This document shows positions 1 to 8,613 of a stretch of DNA of 64,000 nt, piece after piece (positions within the stretch are counted from its first letter, which is position 1; every line of letters begins with the position of its first letter). Origin of the DNA: Mycolicibacterium setense (lineage in GTDB: Bacteria; Actinomycetota; Actinomycetes; Mycobacteriales; Mycobacteriaceae); assembly GCF_000805385.1 (NCBI RefSeq), contig NZ_JTJW01000005.1, forward strand, positions 372,001 through 436,000, written 5' to 3'. The position numbers and the translations under genes are program-made. A model generated the notes under the pieces. It had not been told where the DNA came from and did not search any database. It saw only the letters and a list, made by a program, of their open reading frames with translations.

Positions 1-754
1 TGGCGACGTGTTGTTTCAGACGGGCGGCGATGTTCTCGGCGGTGCCGTGTGCGACGACCGCGTCGATCAGCTTGTCGCTCCCCGGCTTGGCGATGTCGTC
101 TTCGGTGAAACCGAGCCGCCGCCAGTTGTTCAGGTAGTTGCTCAGGTTCAGGTAGAAATCGACCGTCTCGCGCCCGATCGCGCGGGCCGCCGCGCCGTCG
201 GTGCTCAGCACCACCTTGTGTTCGGGCGCCAGGAACACCGTCTCGCCCAACACGTCACGGGCATGGGCGGTGTGTTCGGGTGTGGTGAGGTACGGGTGCG
301 CCCCGGCGCTGCGGCTTGCCGACAGTTTCAGCACCTTGTCGCCCAGTGCGGCGATCACCAGCCGGCTGGTCGGTACCTTGGCCGCGTCCAGCGCATCGAG
401 GTACTCCACCAACGCGTCATAGGGCTTGCGGTATTCGTCGGTGTGCTCGGGATGCCCGACCCCGACCCCGAGCAGGAACCGGCCCGGGTGTGCCGCCTCG
501 ATGCGGTGAAAAGACTCCGCGACCGCGGCGGCGTCGGCCGTCCAGATGTTCACGATGCCGGTGGCCAGTTGAAGCGTCTGCGTGCGTTCCAGGATCGGTT
601 CGGCGAACGACAGATCGGCGGCAGGCGATCCACCCACCCACAGGGCGCCGTAACCCAGATTCTCGATCTCAGCGGCCTGATCAGGCTCCACGGCTCCGAA
701 CGTCCACACGCCGTAGCGACCCAGATCCGGCTTGAGCGAGAGTGATTCGGTCAT
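1..754 (-). CDS. LLM-class F420-dependent oxidoreductase, partial (C-terminus off left edge)
   Basis: Reading leftwards from the ATG at 754, an open frame runs off the window edge (about 251 codons visible). The N-terminus MTESLSLKPDLGRYGVW is followed by LQLATGIVNIW and GRFLLGVGVGHPE, typical of the luciferase-like TIM-barrel oxidoreductases that in mycobacteria usually use coenzyme F420. It is a close paralogue of the next gene (shared LATGIVNIW, AESFHRIEAA, AHPYLTTPEHTA, GFTxxDxAKPGSD), so the two look like a tandem duplication. The 36-bp gap between them suggests co-transcription, with this gene second. Substrate unknown. F420 use is inferred from the family; FMN-dependent members also exist. 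Confidence 0.85.
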   Translation of the reverse strand, partial: MTESLSLKPDLGRYGVWTFGAVEPDQAAEIENLGYGALWVGGSPAADLSFAEPILERTQTLQLATGIVNIWTADAAAVAESFHRIEAAHPGRFLLGVGVGHPEHTDEYRKPYDALVEYLDALDAAKVPTSRLVIAALGDKVLKLSASRSAGAHPYLTTPEHTAHARDVLGETVFLAPEHKVVLSTDGAAARAIGRETVDFYLNLSNYLNNWRRLGFTEDDIAKPGSDKLIDAVVAHGTAENIAARLKQHVA

Positions 755-790
755 CTGCGAGTCCTTTTCTATCGCGGCCTGTCGACGCTT

Positions 791-1654
791 CTAGGCCAGG
801 CCGAGCGGCCCGGCGAGTTCGGCCAGTGCGGGTACCAGTTTGTCCGGTGAGGTCAGTACTTGTACAGGAACATGGTCGGCGCCCGCGTCCACATGCTGGC
901 GCAGCCGCGCGGCCACCTCATCCACCGTGCCATGCGCGACGACGGCGTCGATGAACCGGTCGCTGCCCGGTTTGGCCAGGTCCTCGTCGGTGAAACCCAG
1001 CCGCTTGAAGTTGTTGAGGTAGTTGGTCAGACCGAGGTAGATGTCGAGAGCCTTGCGGCCAACGGCCCGCGCCTTGTCCGCGTCGGTGGTGAGTACGGCC
1101 TTGTGTTCGGGGGCCAGGAACGCGTCGGGACCGATCAGCTCGCGGGCCTGCGCGGTGTGTTCCGGTGTGGTCAGGTACGGGTGCGCGCCGGCCGAACGTG
1201 CCGCCGACAGTTGCAATACCTTCGGGCCGAGCCCGGCGACGACCCGGCGGTGTCGCGGCACGCCGTACTCGTCGAGCTTGTCGAGGTAGTCGGTGAGGGC
1301 GTCGAGCGGCTTGCGGTATTCGCCGATCGCCTCCCGGTGGCCCACACCGATGCCCAGCAGGAATCGGCCCGGGTAGGCCGCCTCGATGCGATGGAACGAC
1401 TCGGCGACCGGGCCCGCGGCCGCGCTCCAGATGTTCACGATGCCGGTGGCCAGCTGCAAAGTGGAGGTGGCGGCCAGGATCGGATCGATCCACTCCAGCT
1501 CGGCGGGCGGCGATCCACCGGCCCAGATAGCGCCGTAGCCGAGGCCTTCGATGTCCCGCAACTGCTGCGGCGACAGCTGCTGGAACTGCGAATAGTGACC
1601 GAATGCACCGAACGTGCCGAAATCGGGCTTGGGTCCAGCTGGGGTCTGGGTCAT
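791..1654 (-). CDS. LLM-class F420-dependent oxidoreductase (tandem paralogue)
   Basis: A 287-residue luciferase-like oxidoreductase starting MTQTPAGPKPDFGTFGAF at the ATG at 1654. The frame continues upstream, but that part is low-quality and overlaps the neighbouring kinase, so the internal ATG is chosen. Conserved blocks include LQLATGIVNIW, GRFLLGIGVGH and AHPYLTTPEHTA. By eye it shares well over half its residues with the gene at 1-754. The family catalyses hydride transfer with F420 or FMN on varied substrates, and the specific reaction cannot be told here. It is probably transcribed with the downstream paralogue. Confidence 0.88.
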   Translation of the reverse strand: MTQTPAGPKPDFGTFGAFGHYSQFQQLSPQQLRDIEGLGYGAIWAGGSPPAELEWIDPILAATSTLQLATGIVNIWSAAAGPVAESFHRIEAAYPGRFLLGIGVGHREAIGEYRKPLDALTDYLDKLDEYGVPRHRRVVAGLGPKVLQLSAARSAGAHPYLTTPEHTAQARELIGPDAFLAPEHKAVLTTDADKARAVGRKALDIYLGLTNYLNNFKRLGFTDEDLAKPGSDRFIDAVVAHGTVDEVAARLRQHVDAGADHVPVQVLTSPDKLVPALAELAGPLGLA

Positions 1655-1733
1655 GAACCTCTCAACTCGGCGCTCGCGGGCGGGTATTCCGAACCGATCA
1701 CACTGATTCTGGATCTGGCCGAGACCACAAGAG

Positions 1734-3260
1734 TCACTCCGATGCCGACGTCTCCGACGGATCCGACGCTTCGGGCGCGGGAGCCTGCAACGGCAACAGC
1801 ACGATGAAGCGGGTGTCGCCCGGCTTGGACTGCACCCGCAGATCCCCATGGTGCTTTTCCACCACGATGCGCCACGCCAGATCGAGGCCGAGGCCGGTGC
1901 CCTCACCGAACGGTTTGGTGGTGAAGAACGGCGTGAAGATCCGGCTGATGTCTTCGGCGGGGATGCCCGGCCCGTCGTCGCAGATCTCCACCCGGATCAT
2001 CTCGTCGGTCTCCCGCGAGGTGCGCAGCGTCAATGTGCCGTGGCCGCCCATCGCCTGGATCGCATTGTCGATGATGTTGGTCCACACCTGATTGAGATCG
2101 CCCGGGTAGCAATGCAATTGGGGCAGCGACTTGTCCAGGTCCTTGCACAGGCTCACCGGCTTGTCCTTGCCGATCTTGTCGCCGAACATCATCAGCGTGC
2201 TGCGTAGCCCTTCGTGGACGTCGGCGCTCTGATAGGAGCCGCGATCCATCTGCGAGTACTGCTTGGCGCCGGCCAGCAGCGCCGAGATCCGCTTGCTCGC
2301 CTCGGCGATCTCGTTCATCCGCAGCTCGGTGTCGATGGTGTACTTCAGCCAGCCCAGAGCCGCCTGCAAGGTGGCCGAGGCCTCGCCGTCGCGCAGCGCG
2401 TCGTCGACCGAGGCCGAGATGCGTTCCAGCCAGTCGATGTCGAGCCCCGCCTCGACGAACGTCGGCGCGTAGTCCCAGGCCCCCACGATGTCGTGGTCCT
2501 CGAGCCAATCGCCCATCTCGTCCTCGCGGTCCGAGGTCTCCAGCGCGGTGAGCTCCAGGCCCTTGTTCTTGGCGACCTGCTCGGCGACCTCGTCCTGGAT
2601 GGTCACCAGCATCCGCAGCGCCTGGGGGGTGAACTTGCCGTCGGCCAGCATCGCCAGCTTGTGCCGCATCTTGCCGACACCCTCGCGCAGATCGGCCACG
2701 GCCCTGGCGGTGGCCGCGGCCGGATTGTTGAGCTGATGGGTCAGCCCGGCCGTGATGTTGCCGAGCGCCAGCAGCTTCTCGCGCTGCCCGATGATCTGGC
2801 TCTGCCGCCGGCCGCCCACCTTGTGGCCCTCGAGCAGGTGCACCGCCATCGGGAACTGCGACTGCATGAAACCGGCGAACGCGTTGGCGTCCAGGACGAA
2901 CACCCGCGACGGTTTCGTCAGACGCACCGACGCCTCGTAGATGTGCTCCTCACCGGGGATGTAGGCCGACCATGCGCCGAAGTACACACCGCGCATCGAG
3001 GTGCGGTTGGTCTGGATGTCGACGCCGCCGGAGCGCTTCGACATCACCAGCTCGCCGTCGAGCATCACGTAGAAGCACGTGGCCGGATCACCCTCGGTGA
3101 CGATCGGGCCGGCCGGGAACTTCTCGATGCTGCCCGCCTGGCACAACGTGTCGAGCTGTTCGTCGGACAGGTCCTCGAACAGGAACAGCGTCCGCAACTC
3201 GTCCCGTACGCAGGTCTCGCCCATATCCGTCCTCAACTCCTCGGGCCTCGCGGCCGTCAC
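1734..3260 (-). CDS. Cyclic-nucleotide-binding-domain sensor histidine kinase
   Basis: 508 residues from a GTG whose GTGA overlaps the stop of the upstream gene. An alternative ATG at 3224 has a GAGG ribosome site 6 nt upstream and would give 496 residues. Residues about 20-140 form a cNMP-type cupin (EKFPAGPIVTEGDPATCFYV). The dimerisation/phosphoacceptor helix carries H175 in GLTHQLNNPAAATARA. The C-terminal ATPase shows an N box (NIIDNAIQAMGG), a G1 box (CDDGPGIP) and a G2 box (GEGTGLGL). No membrane segment is visible, so it should be cytosolic. The 4-bp overlap with a receiver-bearing oxidoreductase suggests the two form a phosphorelay pair. Whether it binds cAMP or cGMP is unknown. Confidence 0.9.
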   Translation of the reverse strand: MTAARPEELRTDMGETCVRDELRTLFLFEDLSDEQLDTLCQAGSIEKFPAGPIVTEGDPATCFYVMLDGELVMSKRSGGVDIQTNRTSMRGVYFGAWSAYIPGEEHIYEASVRLTKPSRVFVLDANAFAGFMQSQFPMAVHLLEGHKVGGRRQSQIIGQREKLLALGNITAGLTHQLNNPAAATARAVADLREGVGKMRHKLAMLADGKFTPQALRMLVTIQDEVAEQVAKNKGLELTALETSDREDEMGDWLEDHDIVGAWDYAPTFVEAGLDIDWLERISASVDDALRDGEASATLQAALGWLKYTIDTELRMNEIAEASKRISALLAGAKQYSQMDRGSYQSADVHEGLRSTLMMFGDKIGKDKPVSLCKDLDKSLPQLHCYPGDLNQVWTNIIDNAIQAMGGHGTLTLRTSRETDEMIRVEICDDGPGIPAEDISRIFTPFFTTKPFGEGTGLGLDLAWRIVVEKHHGDLRVQSKPGDTRFIVLLPLQAPAPEASDPSETSASE

Positions 3261-4948
3261 GCTTCTGCCAGGTAGCGGTGCACGAGCATCACGGCCATCG
3301 ACCCTTCGCCGACGGCGGCAGCCACCCGCTTGGCGGATTCAGCGCGCACGTCTCCTGCAACAAAGACACCGGGCACACTTGTTTCCAAGTGATGCGGCGG
3401 GCGCTCCAGGGACCAGCCGCACACGTCGCGCAGGTCCGGTCCGGCCAGGATGAACCCGTGGTCGTCGCGGGCCACCACACCGTCCAACCACTCGGTGCGC
3501 GGCGTGGCGCCGATGAAGCAGCACAGGCGCGTCGCCCGCACCTCCTCATGCTCGCCGGACTGCCGGTTCAGCAGCTCCAACCCCACCAGGTGATCGTCCT
3601 CGCCCATGGCGCCGACCACCTCGGTACAGGTACGCACGAAGATGTTGGGCGTCTGCTCGATCTGCTGAATGAGGTAGTACGACATCGACGCTTCCAGGGA
3701 GGGGCCGCGCACCAGCAGTGTCACCGACTTGGCCTCGCGCGACATGAACATCGCGGCCTGCCCGGCCGAGTTCGCGCCGCCGACGATGTAGACGTCCTCA
3801 CCGCGGCACTCGGAGGCGTCCGACACCGAGGCGCCGTAGTAGACGCCGCGGCCGACATAGTTGTTCGGGTTATCGGGATCGGCGAAACAACCCGGCACCG
3901 GGAGCTGGCGGTACTCGACACCGGTGGCCAGGATGACCGCGCGGGCACCGATGGTCTCGCCGTCGGCGAAGGTGATGGTGCGCGCCGCGCCCGCGATGTC
4001 CAGGGCGACGGCCTCACGGGTGGTGATCACCTCGGCGCCGAACCGCTCGGCCTGCCTGCGGGCCGAAGTGGCCAACTCGGCCCCCGACACCCCGGTCGGG
4101 AAGCCCAGATAGTTCTCGATCCGCGAGCTGCGGCCGGCCTGCCCGCCGGTGGTGGTGCCCTCGATCAGCACGGTCTTGAGACCTTCGGACGCCCCGTACA
4201 CCGCGGCCGCCAGACCCGCCGGGCCGCCGCCGATCACTGCGAGGTCGTACATGGTCAACGACGGGGTGGTCGACAGGCCCAGCATGTCGGCGAGCTCGCC
4301 GTCACTGGGTTCGACCAGGGTCTCGCCGCCCTCGGTGATCACCACCGGCAGTTGCAGACCGTCCAGTCCGGCGGCTTCCAGCAGCTGACGGCCGACGGGC
4401 TCGTCGGTGGTGAACGCGCGGAACGTGTGCTGATTGCGGGCCAGGAACTGACGCACCTCCCAGGACCGCGAACTCCACTGGTGCCCGATCACCTTGGTGT
4501 GCGGGATGGCTCGATCGCCGACGGCGTGCCAGGCCTCCAACAGGCCGTCGACCACCGGGTACAGCTTCTCCTCGGGTGGATCCCACGGTTTCAGCAGATA
4601 GTGGTCGAGGTCGACGACGTTGATGGCGTCGATCGCCGCGGTGGTGTCGGCGTAGGCCGTCAACAGCACCCGCCGCGCCATCGGGTAGAGGTCCATCGCA
4701 GATTCGAGGAACTCGATGCCGCTCATCTGCGGCATCCGGTAGTCGGCGACGAACACCGCGACCGTGTCGCCGCGCAGCTTCAACTCATTGAGGGTTTCCA
4801 GGGCGTCCGGGCCGGATTCGGCGCGCACGATGCGGTAGCGCTCGCCGTAGTGGCGGCGTAGGTCGCGGGCGACGGCACGCGAGACCGCGGGATCGTCGTC
4901 CACCGTCAGGATTACGGGTTTACGGGGCTGGGAGGCGGGGCCAGTCAT
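3257..4948 (-). CDS. Response-regulator receiver fused to thioredoxin-reductase-like FAD oxidoreductase
   Basis: 563 residues from the ATG at 4948; a TTG three codons upstream is possible. Residues 11-130 are a receiver domain with acidic pair D17/D18, phospho-Asp D69 (VADYRMPQMSG) and K120. Residues about 150-225 resemble a thioredoxin/glutaredoxin-fold domain in which the Cys pair is replaced (HQWSSRSW). Residues 235-563 are a two-domain pyridine-nucleotide oxidoreductase with an FAD motif GGGPAGLAAAV at 240 and an NAD(P) motif GGANSAGQAA at 390. The CxxC active site of thioredoxin reductase is missing: the equivalent stretch reads VYYGASVSDASEC. A classical thioredoxin-reducing role is therefore unlikely. 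Its kinase partner follows with a 4-bp overlap. Confidence 0.9.
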   Translation of the reverse strand: MTGPASQPRKPVILTVDDDPAVSRAVARDLRRHYGERYRIVRAESGPDALETLNELKLRGDTVAVFVADYRMPQMSGIEFLESAMDLYPMARRVLLTAYADTTAAIDAINVVDLDHYLLKPWDPPEEKLYPVVDGLLEAWHAVGDRAIPHTKVIGHQWSSRSWEVRQFLARNQHTFRAFTTDEPVGRQLLEAAGLDGLQLPVVITEGGETLVEPSDGELADMLGLSTTPSLTMYDLAVIGGGPAGLAAAVYGASEGLKTVLIEGTTTGGQAGRSSRIENYLGFPTGVSGAELATSARRQAERFGAEVITTREAVALDIAGAARTITFADGETIGARAVILATGVEYRQLPVPGCFADPDNPNNYVGRGVYYGASVSDASECRGEDVYIVGGANSAGQAAMFMSREAKSVTLLVRGPSLEASMSYYLIQQIEQTPNIFVRTCTEVVGAMGEDDHLVGLELLNRQSGEHEEVRATRLCCFIGATPRTEWLDGVVARDDHGFILAGPDLRDVCGWSLERPPHHLETSVPGVFVAGDVRAESAKRVAAAVGEGSMAVMLVHRYLAEA

Positions 4949-5150
4949 CGCTAACAAGTATGCGCCGCCAGTCCAGCGGTTATCGGGTCAGGTCGCTACC
5001 CTCTGCCACGTCTTCACCGGATCAACGGGGCGAATCTCCAGCCGTGGTCGTCGGGAGCGCGGCCGGCCTTCTGGCGTTGACCGATCCGCGGGGCGTGAAC
5101 CAGACCAATCGCCGACGCTGTGACGGCGTGGCGCGCCCCGACCGGGCTCC

Positions 5151-5156
5151 TAGAAT
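5151..5156 (+). promoter_or_regulatory. -10 element for a leaderless SRPBCC transcript
   Basis: TAGAAT lies 7 nt upstream of the GTG at 5164. This is the spacing expected when transcription begins at the start codon, and there is no Shine-Dalgarno sequence. Leaderless mRNAs starting with GTG or ATG are common in mycobacteria. No convincing -35 is present. The rest of the divergent intergenic region (4949-5150, about 200 bp) must also hold the promoter of the oxidoreductase/kinase pair, which I could not place. Confidence 0.55.
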
Positions 5157-5163
5157 CCGGTTC

Positions 5164-5631
5164 GTGACTGTTCTCGAATTCTCCGATTCGGTTGTTGTTG
5201 CACTTGATCCGGATTCGACCTACGCGCTGCTCTCCGACGTGTCCCGAATGGGGGAGTGGAGTCCGGTCTGTAAGTCGTGCTGGTGGGACGACCCCGCCGC
5301 GGGTGCGATCGTCGGCGCCTGGTTCACCGGCCGCAACGTCACGCCGGAGCGCACCTGGGACACCCGCAGTCAGGTGGTCGTCGCCGATCCCGGTCGTCAG
5401 TTCACCTGGGAGGTCAACGACGGTTGGGTCCGGTGGGGCTTCCATCTCGAACCCGCTGAGGGCGGTACCAGGGTCACCCAGGCATGGACCTTCTTGCCGA
5501 AGGGCATTGCCGGCTTCCGCGACCGCTTCGGTGAGCGGGCCGATGAGGAAATCGCGACGCGCAGCGAGGCGGCACTGGCCGGGATCCCCGAAACCCTCGC
5601 GGCGATCAAACTCAGCGCCGAGGCCGTTTGA
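5164..5631 (+). CDS. SRPBCC (START/polyketide-cyclase-like) family protein
   Basis: 155 residues beginning MTVLEFSDSVVVALDPDSTYALLSDVSRMGEWSPVC, a typical SRPBCC helix-grip N-terminus. Later motifs WEVNDGWVRWGFHLEP and GGTRVTQAWTFLP form the beta-sheet and C-terminal region. The longer upstream frame (from 4960) is composed of unlikely residues, so the GTG at 5164 directly after a -10 box is preferred. These small cytosolic proteins bind hydrophobic ligands or act as lyase/cyclase-like enzymes. Nothing here identifies the ligand. It stands alone, divergent from the oxidoreductase gene and convergent with the flotillin gene 4 bp away. Confidence 0.85.
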   Translation: MTVLEFSDSVVVALDPDSTYALLSDVSRMGEWSPVCKSCWWDDPAAGAIVGAWFTGRNVTPERTWDTRSQVVVADPGRQFTWEVNDGWVRWGFHLEPAEGGTRVTQAWTFLPKGIAGFRDRFGERADEEIATRSEAALAGIPETLAAIKLSAEAV

Positions 5632-5635
5632 CCGT

Positions 5636-7150
5636 TCAGTTGTCGGCGGGTTGCCCGTCTCGATTCAGCATGGCCGCCACATCGATGCCCGAGGCCTTGA
5701 GCGCCTCCAGGATGTTGGCCACGGCCAGCGGGCTGACGCCGAGCAGACCGCCGATGGCGTCCTGGGTGTCCCGCGACCCGCCGATGATCGAAAGCCGCTC
5801 GATCTCGGCCAGCGGTGAGGCGGCCGCCTCGGTCGCCTTGACCACCGAGGCCAGCACGTCGGGCAGCATCAGCAGGCGGGCAGCCTCAGCGGTATAGCCG
5901 TTGAGGGCGGCCGCGATCTCTTTCTTGCCGTTGGCCTCGGCCAGCAGTTTGGCCTCGATACCGGCGGCTTCGGCCTGCTGCTCGACGCGCAGCGCGTCGG
6001 CCAGTTCCTTCTTACCGGCGGCCTCGGCGACCAACTTGGCCTGGAGGCTGTCCGCCTCGGCCTGCTTCTCGACCCGCAGCGCGTCGGCGGCCGCCTTGCG
6101 GGCGTCGGCGTCGGCCTGTCCCTTGCGCCGCTCGGCTTCGGCCGCAGCCTCGGCGGCCAGGATCGTGGACTGACGCTGGCCTTCGGCGAGCGCGATGTCG
6201 GCCTGTCGTTTCGCCTCGGCGGGCGCGATCACATCGGCCTGCAGGGCGGCCTGGGCCTGCTCGGCGCGACGCTGCTCCACCTCGATGCGGGCCTGCACCC
6301 GGGCCGCCTCTGCCTGTTCGGTGGCGATGCCGACGTCCTTCTGGGCGCGGGCGTTGGCCAGCGGGCCGGCCTGATCGGCCTGGGCGTTCTCGGCTTCGGT
6401 CTGCGCACGCAGCCGCGCCAGCTCGACATCGCGCTTCTGGTTGGCGGTGGCGATCGCGGTGTCCGCCTCGGCCTGCGCGATCGACCCCTCCTGGCGGGCC
6501 TTGGCCGACTGGATCTGCGCGTCGCGCTCGGCCTCGGCGGTGCCGACCGTGGCGTCACGCTTGACCTCTGCGATGCGGCGCTGGCCGAGCGACTTCAGGT
6601 AGTCGTTGGCATCCGAGATGCCGGCGATCTTGAGGACGTCGACCTCCATGCCGATCCGCGCCAGGTCGCCGCCGGCCTCCTCGACCACACTGCGGGCCAG
6701 GGTGTCGCGGTTGGAGTTGAGATCCTCGACGGTCATGGTCGCGGTGATACCGCGCAGGCTGCCCGACAGGATCTCGTTGATCTGCCGCTGCAACTCGTTG
6801 AGGTCGGAGGTCAGGAAGCGTTGCACCGCGGTCTGTACGGCCTCATCGGCCGAGCCGATCCGGACCAGGCCGACCGCCTCGACGTTGACGGGCACACCGT
6901 TGTTGGACAGGGCGTTCTGCAGGTTGATGCTGACGTTGAACGGCTCCAGGCTCATGATGTCCACGCGTTCGATGCCGGGCATCCGGAATCGCGCCCCGCC
7001 GCGGACCACCTTGGGTGTGCCGCGGCCGGTGAACACGGCCACCTCGTTGGGTGGGACCTTGATGTAGTTCTTGACGTAGACCATCGGCAGCACCACCAGG
7101 ATGAGGATCGCGGCGATGGCGGCGAGGATGACGATGAGCAGCAGGGACAC
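5636..7150 (-). CDS. Flotillin-like SPFH-domain membrane scaffold protein
   Basis: 504 residues from a GTG at 7150 with an AAAGG ribosome site. One N-terminal membrane helix (SLLLIVILAAIAAILILVV) is followed by an SPFH domain (VPPNEVAVFTGRG). A long Ala/Glu/Gln-rich coiled coil follows, containing two copies of a unit ending EA(A/N)GKKE(L/I)A. This is the YqiK/FloT architecture. Such proteins oligomerise on the inner membrane face and organise lipid microdomains. The gene just upstream (7172-7669) is an NfeD/YqiJ-like membrane protein with an OB-fold tail, the standard flotillin partner, supporting a two-gene operon. Length is normal for the family. Confidence 0.9.
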   Translation of the reverse strand: MSLLLIVILAAIAAILILVVLPMVYVKNYIKVPPNEVAVFTGRGTPKVVRGGARFRMPGIERVDIMSLEPFNVSINLQNALSNNGVPVNVEAVGLVRIGSADEAVQTAVQRFLTSDLNELQRQINEILSGSLRGITATMTVEDLNSNRDTLARSVVEEAGGDLARIGMEVDVLKIAGISDANDYLKSLGQRRIAEVKRDATVGTAEAERDAQIQSAKARQEGSIAQAEADTAIATANQKRDVELARLRAQTEAENAQADQAGPLANARAQKDVGIATEQAEAARVQARIEVEQRRAEQAQAALQADVIAPAEAKRQADIALAEGQRQSTILAAEAAAEAERRKGQADADARKAAADALRVEKQAEADSLQAKLVAEAAGKKELADALRVEQQAEAAGIEAKLLAEANGKKEIAAALNGYTAEAARLLMLPDVLASVVKATEAAASPLAEIERLSIIGGSRDTQDAIGGLLGVSPLAVANILEALKASGIDVAAMLNRDGQPADN

Positions 7151-7171
7151 GGTTGTGCCTTTCTCGGAGGA

Positions 7172-7669
7172 TCAGGTCTCGGGAACAGCGACGACGTGGA
7201 CGAAGTCGGGATCGATATCGGCGATGTAGACGCGGGTGGCCTTGGGCAGCGCGTCGGGTTCGTCGCTCTTGGCGCGCGAGAAGACCCGGTTGCCGTCGGC
7301 GTCGACGAAGGAGACCTCGCCCCAGCCGCCGGGCGGGACCTCGAGGGTGACCGTGCCGAGCAGGCCGACGTAGGAGGACCGGCCCCGGTGCGAGTTGGCC
7401 TGCTGGCGACGCATGTAGGGCAGCAGCAGCCCGTTGAGGGCGAACACCAGGACGATGGCGCATGCCGCCGCCAGCGCCGCGCTCCATACCGTGCCCAACC
7501 CCAGCCAGGTGCCGATCAGGCCTCCGGTCCCGGCCCCGAGCAGGCCGACCGAAAGTCCGGTCAGGCTCAGGAACGGCATCCCGTCCCCGTGCCCGACATC
7601 GGCGAGCAGCAGGGCGGCCAGCACGGCGATGGCGCCGACAACGAACGCGGCCAGGTACACAGCCATCAC
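7172..7669 (-). CDS. NfeD/YqiJ-like membrane protein, flotillin partner
   Basis: 165 residues from GTG 7669 (ATG 7666 is equally possible). Three predicted membrane helices occupy residues about 3-80 (AVYLAAFVVGAIAVLAALLL; LSVGLLGAGTGGLIGTWLGL; SAALAAACAIVLVFALNGLL). A soluble C-terminal domain follows (YVGLLGTVTLEVPPGGWGEV) that looks like the OB-fold of NfeD/YqiJ proteins. It sits 21 bp upstream of the flotillin gene on the same strand. Its likely role is to anchor or modulate flotillin assemblies. The exact subfamily is assigned from topology and context. Confidence 0.75.
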   Translation of the reverse strand: MMAVYLAAFVVGAIAVLAALLLADVGHGDGMPFLSLTGLSVGLLGAGTGGLIGTWLGLGTVWSAALAAACAIVLVFALNGLLLPYMRRQQANSHRGRSSYVGLLGTVTLEVPPGGWGEVSFVDADGNRVFSRAKSDEPDALPKATRVYIADIDPDFVHVVAVPET

Positions 7670-7994
7670 GTGCTCGTGGTCTCCGTTCCCGGGTGCGGAT
7701 CAGTCCGTACCATTCTCACCTGTGCAGAGGCTGCGCCGCGCACCAATCTGCGGCGGGGATTTCGGGCAGCCCGAGCTGATCAGCCGTGATTTTGGTACAG
7801 GCCGTGGAGCGGGTATTGTGGACCAACGGTGCGGCTATCGTGCCGACTTTTTGCGTGCCCCGTCTTGGAACTGCTGAATTTCTGCAAATTCTCTCGATCC
7901 GGCTCACGTGCTGAAGTTGGTCGCCGGCAGCATCACGACGGGCTGCATTGCGACTGATGAAGCTACGAAACGAAAGCAAGGATCGCCGAAAAGT
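7670..7994 (+). promoter_or_regulatory. infA upstream region with sigma-A-like promoter
   Basis: This 325-bp gap between the divergent NfeD-like gene and infA holds a plausible promoter: TTGGTA at 7792-7797, a 16-nt spacer, and TATTGT at 7814-7819. Transcription would start near 7826, giving a leader of about 170 nt before infA. Within that leader, 7876-7891 is a short perfect inverted repeat (GAATTT/AAATTC, 4-nt loop) in locally AT-rich DNA. A short open frame from 7908 in frame with infA is unlikely to be translated, because IF-1 starts at [12 protein letters not shown]. Confidence 0.55.
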
Positions 7995-8216
7995 ATGGCC
8001 AAGAAAGACGGTGCCATCGAGGTCGAGGGTCGCGTGGTCGAACCTCTGCCCAATGCGATGTTCCGCATTGAGCTGGAGAACGGACACAAGGTCCTGGCCC
8101 ACATCAGCGGGAAGATGCGGCAGCACTACATCCGCATCCTGCCCGAGGACCGGGTAGTGGTGGAGCTCTCTCCCTACGACCTGTCCCGGGGTCGCATCGT
8201 GTACCGGTACAAGTGA
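7995..8216 (+). CDS. infA: Translation initiation factor IF-1
   Basis: 73 residues, [20 protein letters not shown] to the C-terminus RGRIVYRYK, the full length of bacterial IF-1 (a single S1/OB-fold domain). IF-1 binds the 30S A site during initiation and assists IF-2 and IF-3. The ATG at 7995 is chosen over an in-frame upstream ATG at 7908 because the extra residues do not belong to the family. It leads the cluster rpmJ-rpsM-rpsK-rpsD-rpoA-rplQ-truA, the usual actinobacterial order. Confidence 0.98.
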
Positions 8217-8302
8217 CCCGATAGAAGCCCGACCAGTAACGACGAGAACGGTGACGTGCCGGTGCGCACGCCACCTACAGAGCCAGAAGGATCGAAGAAG
8301 CC

Positions 8303-8416
8303 GTGAAGGTGAACCCGAGCGTCAAGCCCATCTGCGATAAGTGCAGGGTGATCCGCCGGCATGGGCGGGTCATGGTGATCTGCAGCGATCCCCGCCACAA
8401 GCAGCGGCAGGGCTGA
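8303..8416 (+). CDS. rpmJ: 50S ribosomal protein L36 (zinc-ribbon C+ form)
   Basis: 37 residues from GTG 8303 ([19 protein letters not shown]). C11, C14, C27 and H32 make the zinc-ribbon ligands, so this is the zinc-binding C+ paralogue of L36. An AAGGA sequence at 8287-8291 lies about 11 nt upstream and the purine-rich GAAGAAG is closer. L36 stabilises 23S rRNA domains near the peptidyl transferase region. It lies 86 bp after infA and 197 bp before rpsM. In mycobacteria, zinc-free paralogues elsewhere in the genome can replace C+ ribosomal proteins under zinc limitation. Confidence 0.97.
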
Positions 8417-8471
8417 GCATCCGTCCACGGACGGATCGCAACACAACTGAATGATGAACCCCCAGCACCAC

Positions 8472-8541
8472 TGAGCGGATAGGCCGCTCATGCGCGATGA
8501 AGGCCAAGTGCCTTCGTCCACGTCCGGCACGGAGGCCGGAC
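8472..8541 (+). promoter_or_regulatory. Two hairpins in the rpmJ-rpsM leader
   Basis: The 197-bp gap between rpmJ and rpsM contains two perfect 7-bp stems: TGAGCGG/CCGCTCA (8472-8490, 5-nt loop) and GTCCGGC/GCCGGAC (8522-8541, 6-nt loop). Neither is followed by a T run. They lie 72-142 nt before the rpsM start. In Escherichia coli the S4 protein represses this operon through structured mRNA before rpsM, so a similar leader control is possible here. A processing site is the alternative. The role is inferred. Confidence 0.45.
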
Positions 8542-8613
8542 CCCGGAGAGTCCTTAGGGGCTGATGGGAACGGGCTGGGACCAGACCTCCGCAGAGAAAA
8601 AGGAAACCGCCAC

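Noticed and set aside
7908..7994. Longer IF-1 reading frame starting at 7908
   Set aside because: The added residues have no resemblance to IF-1, which begins at MAKKDG.
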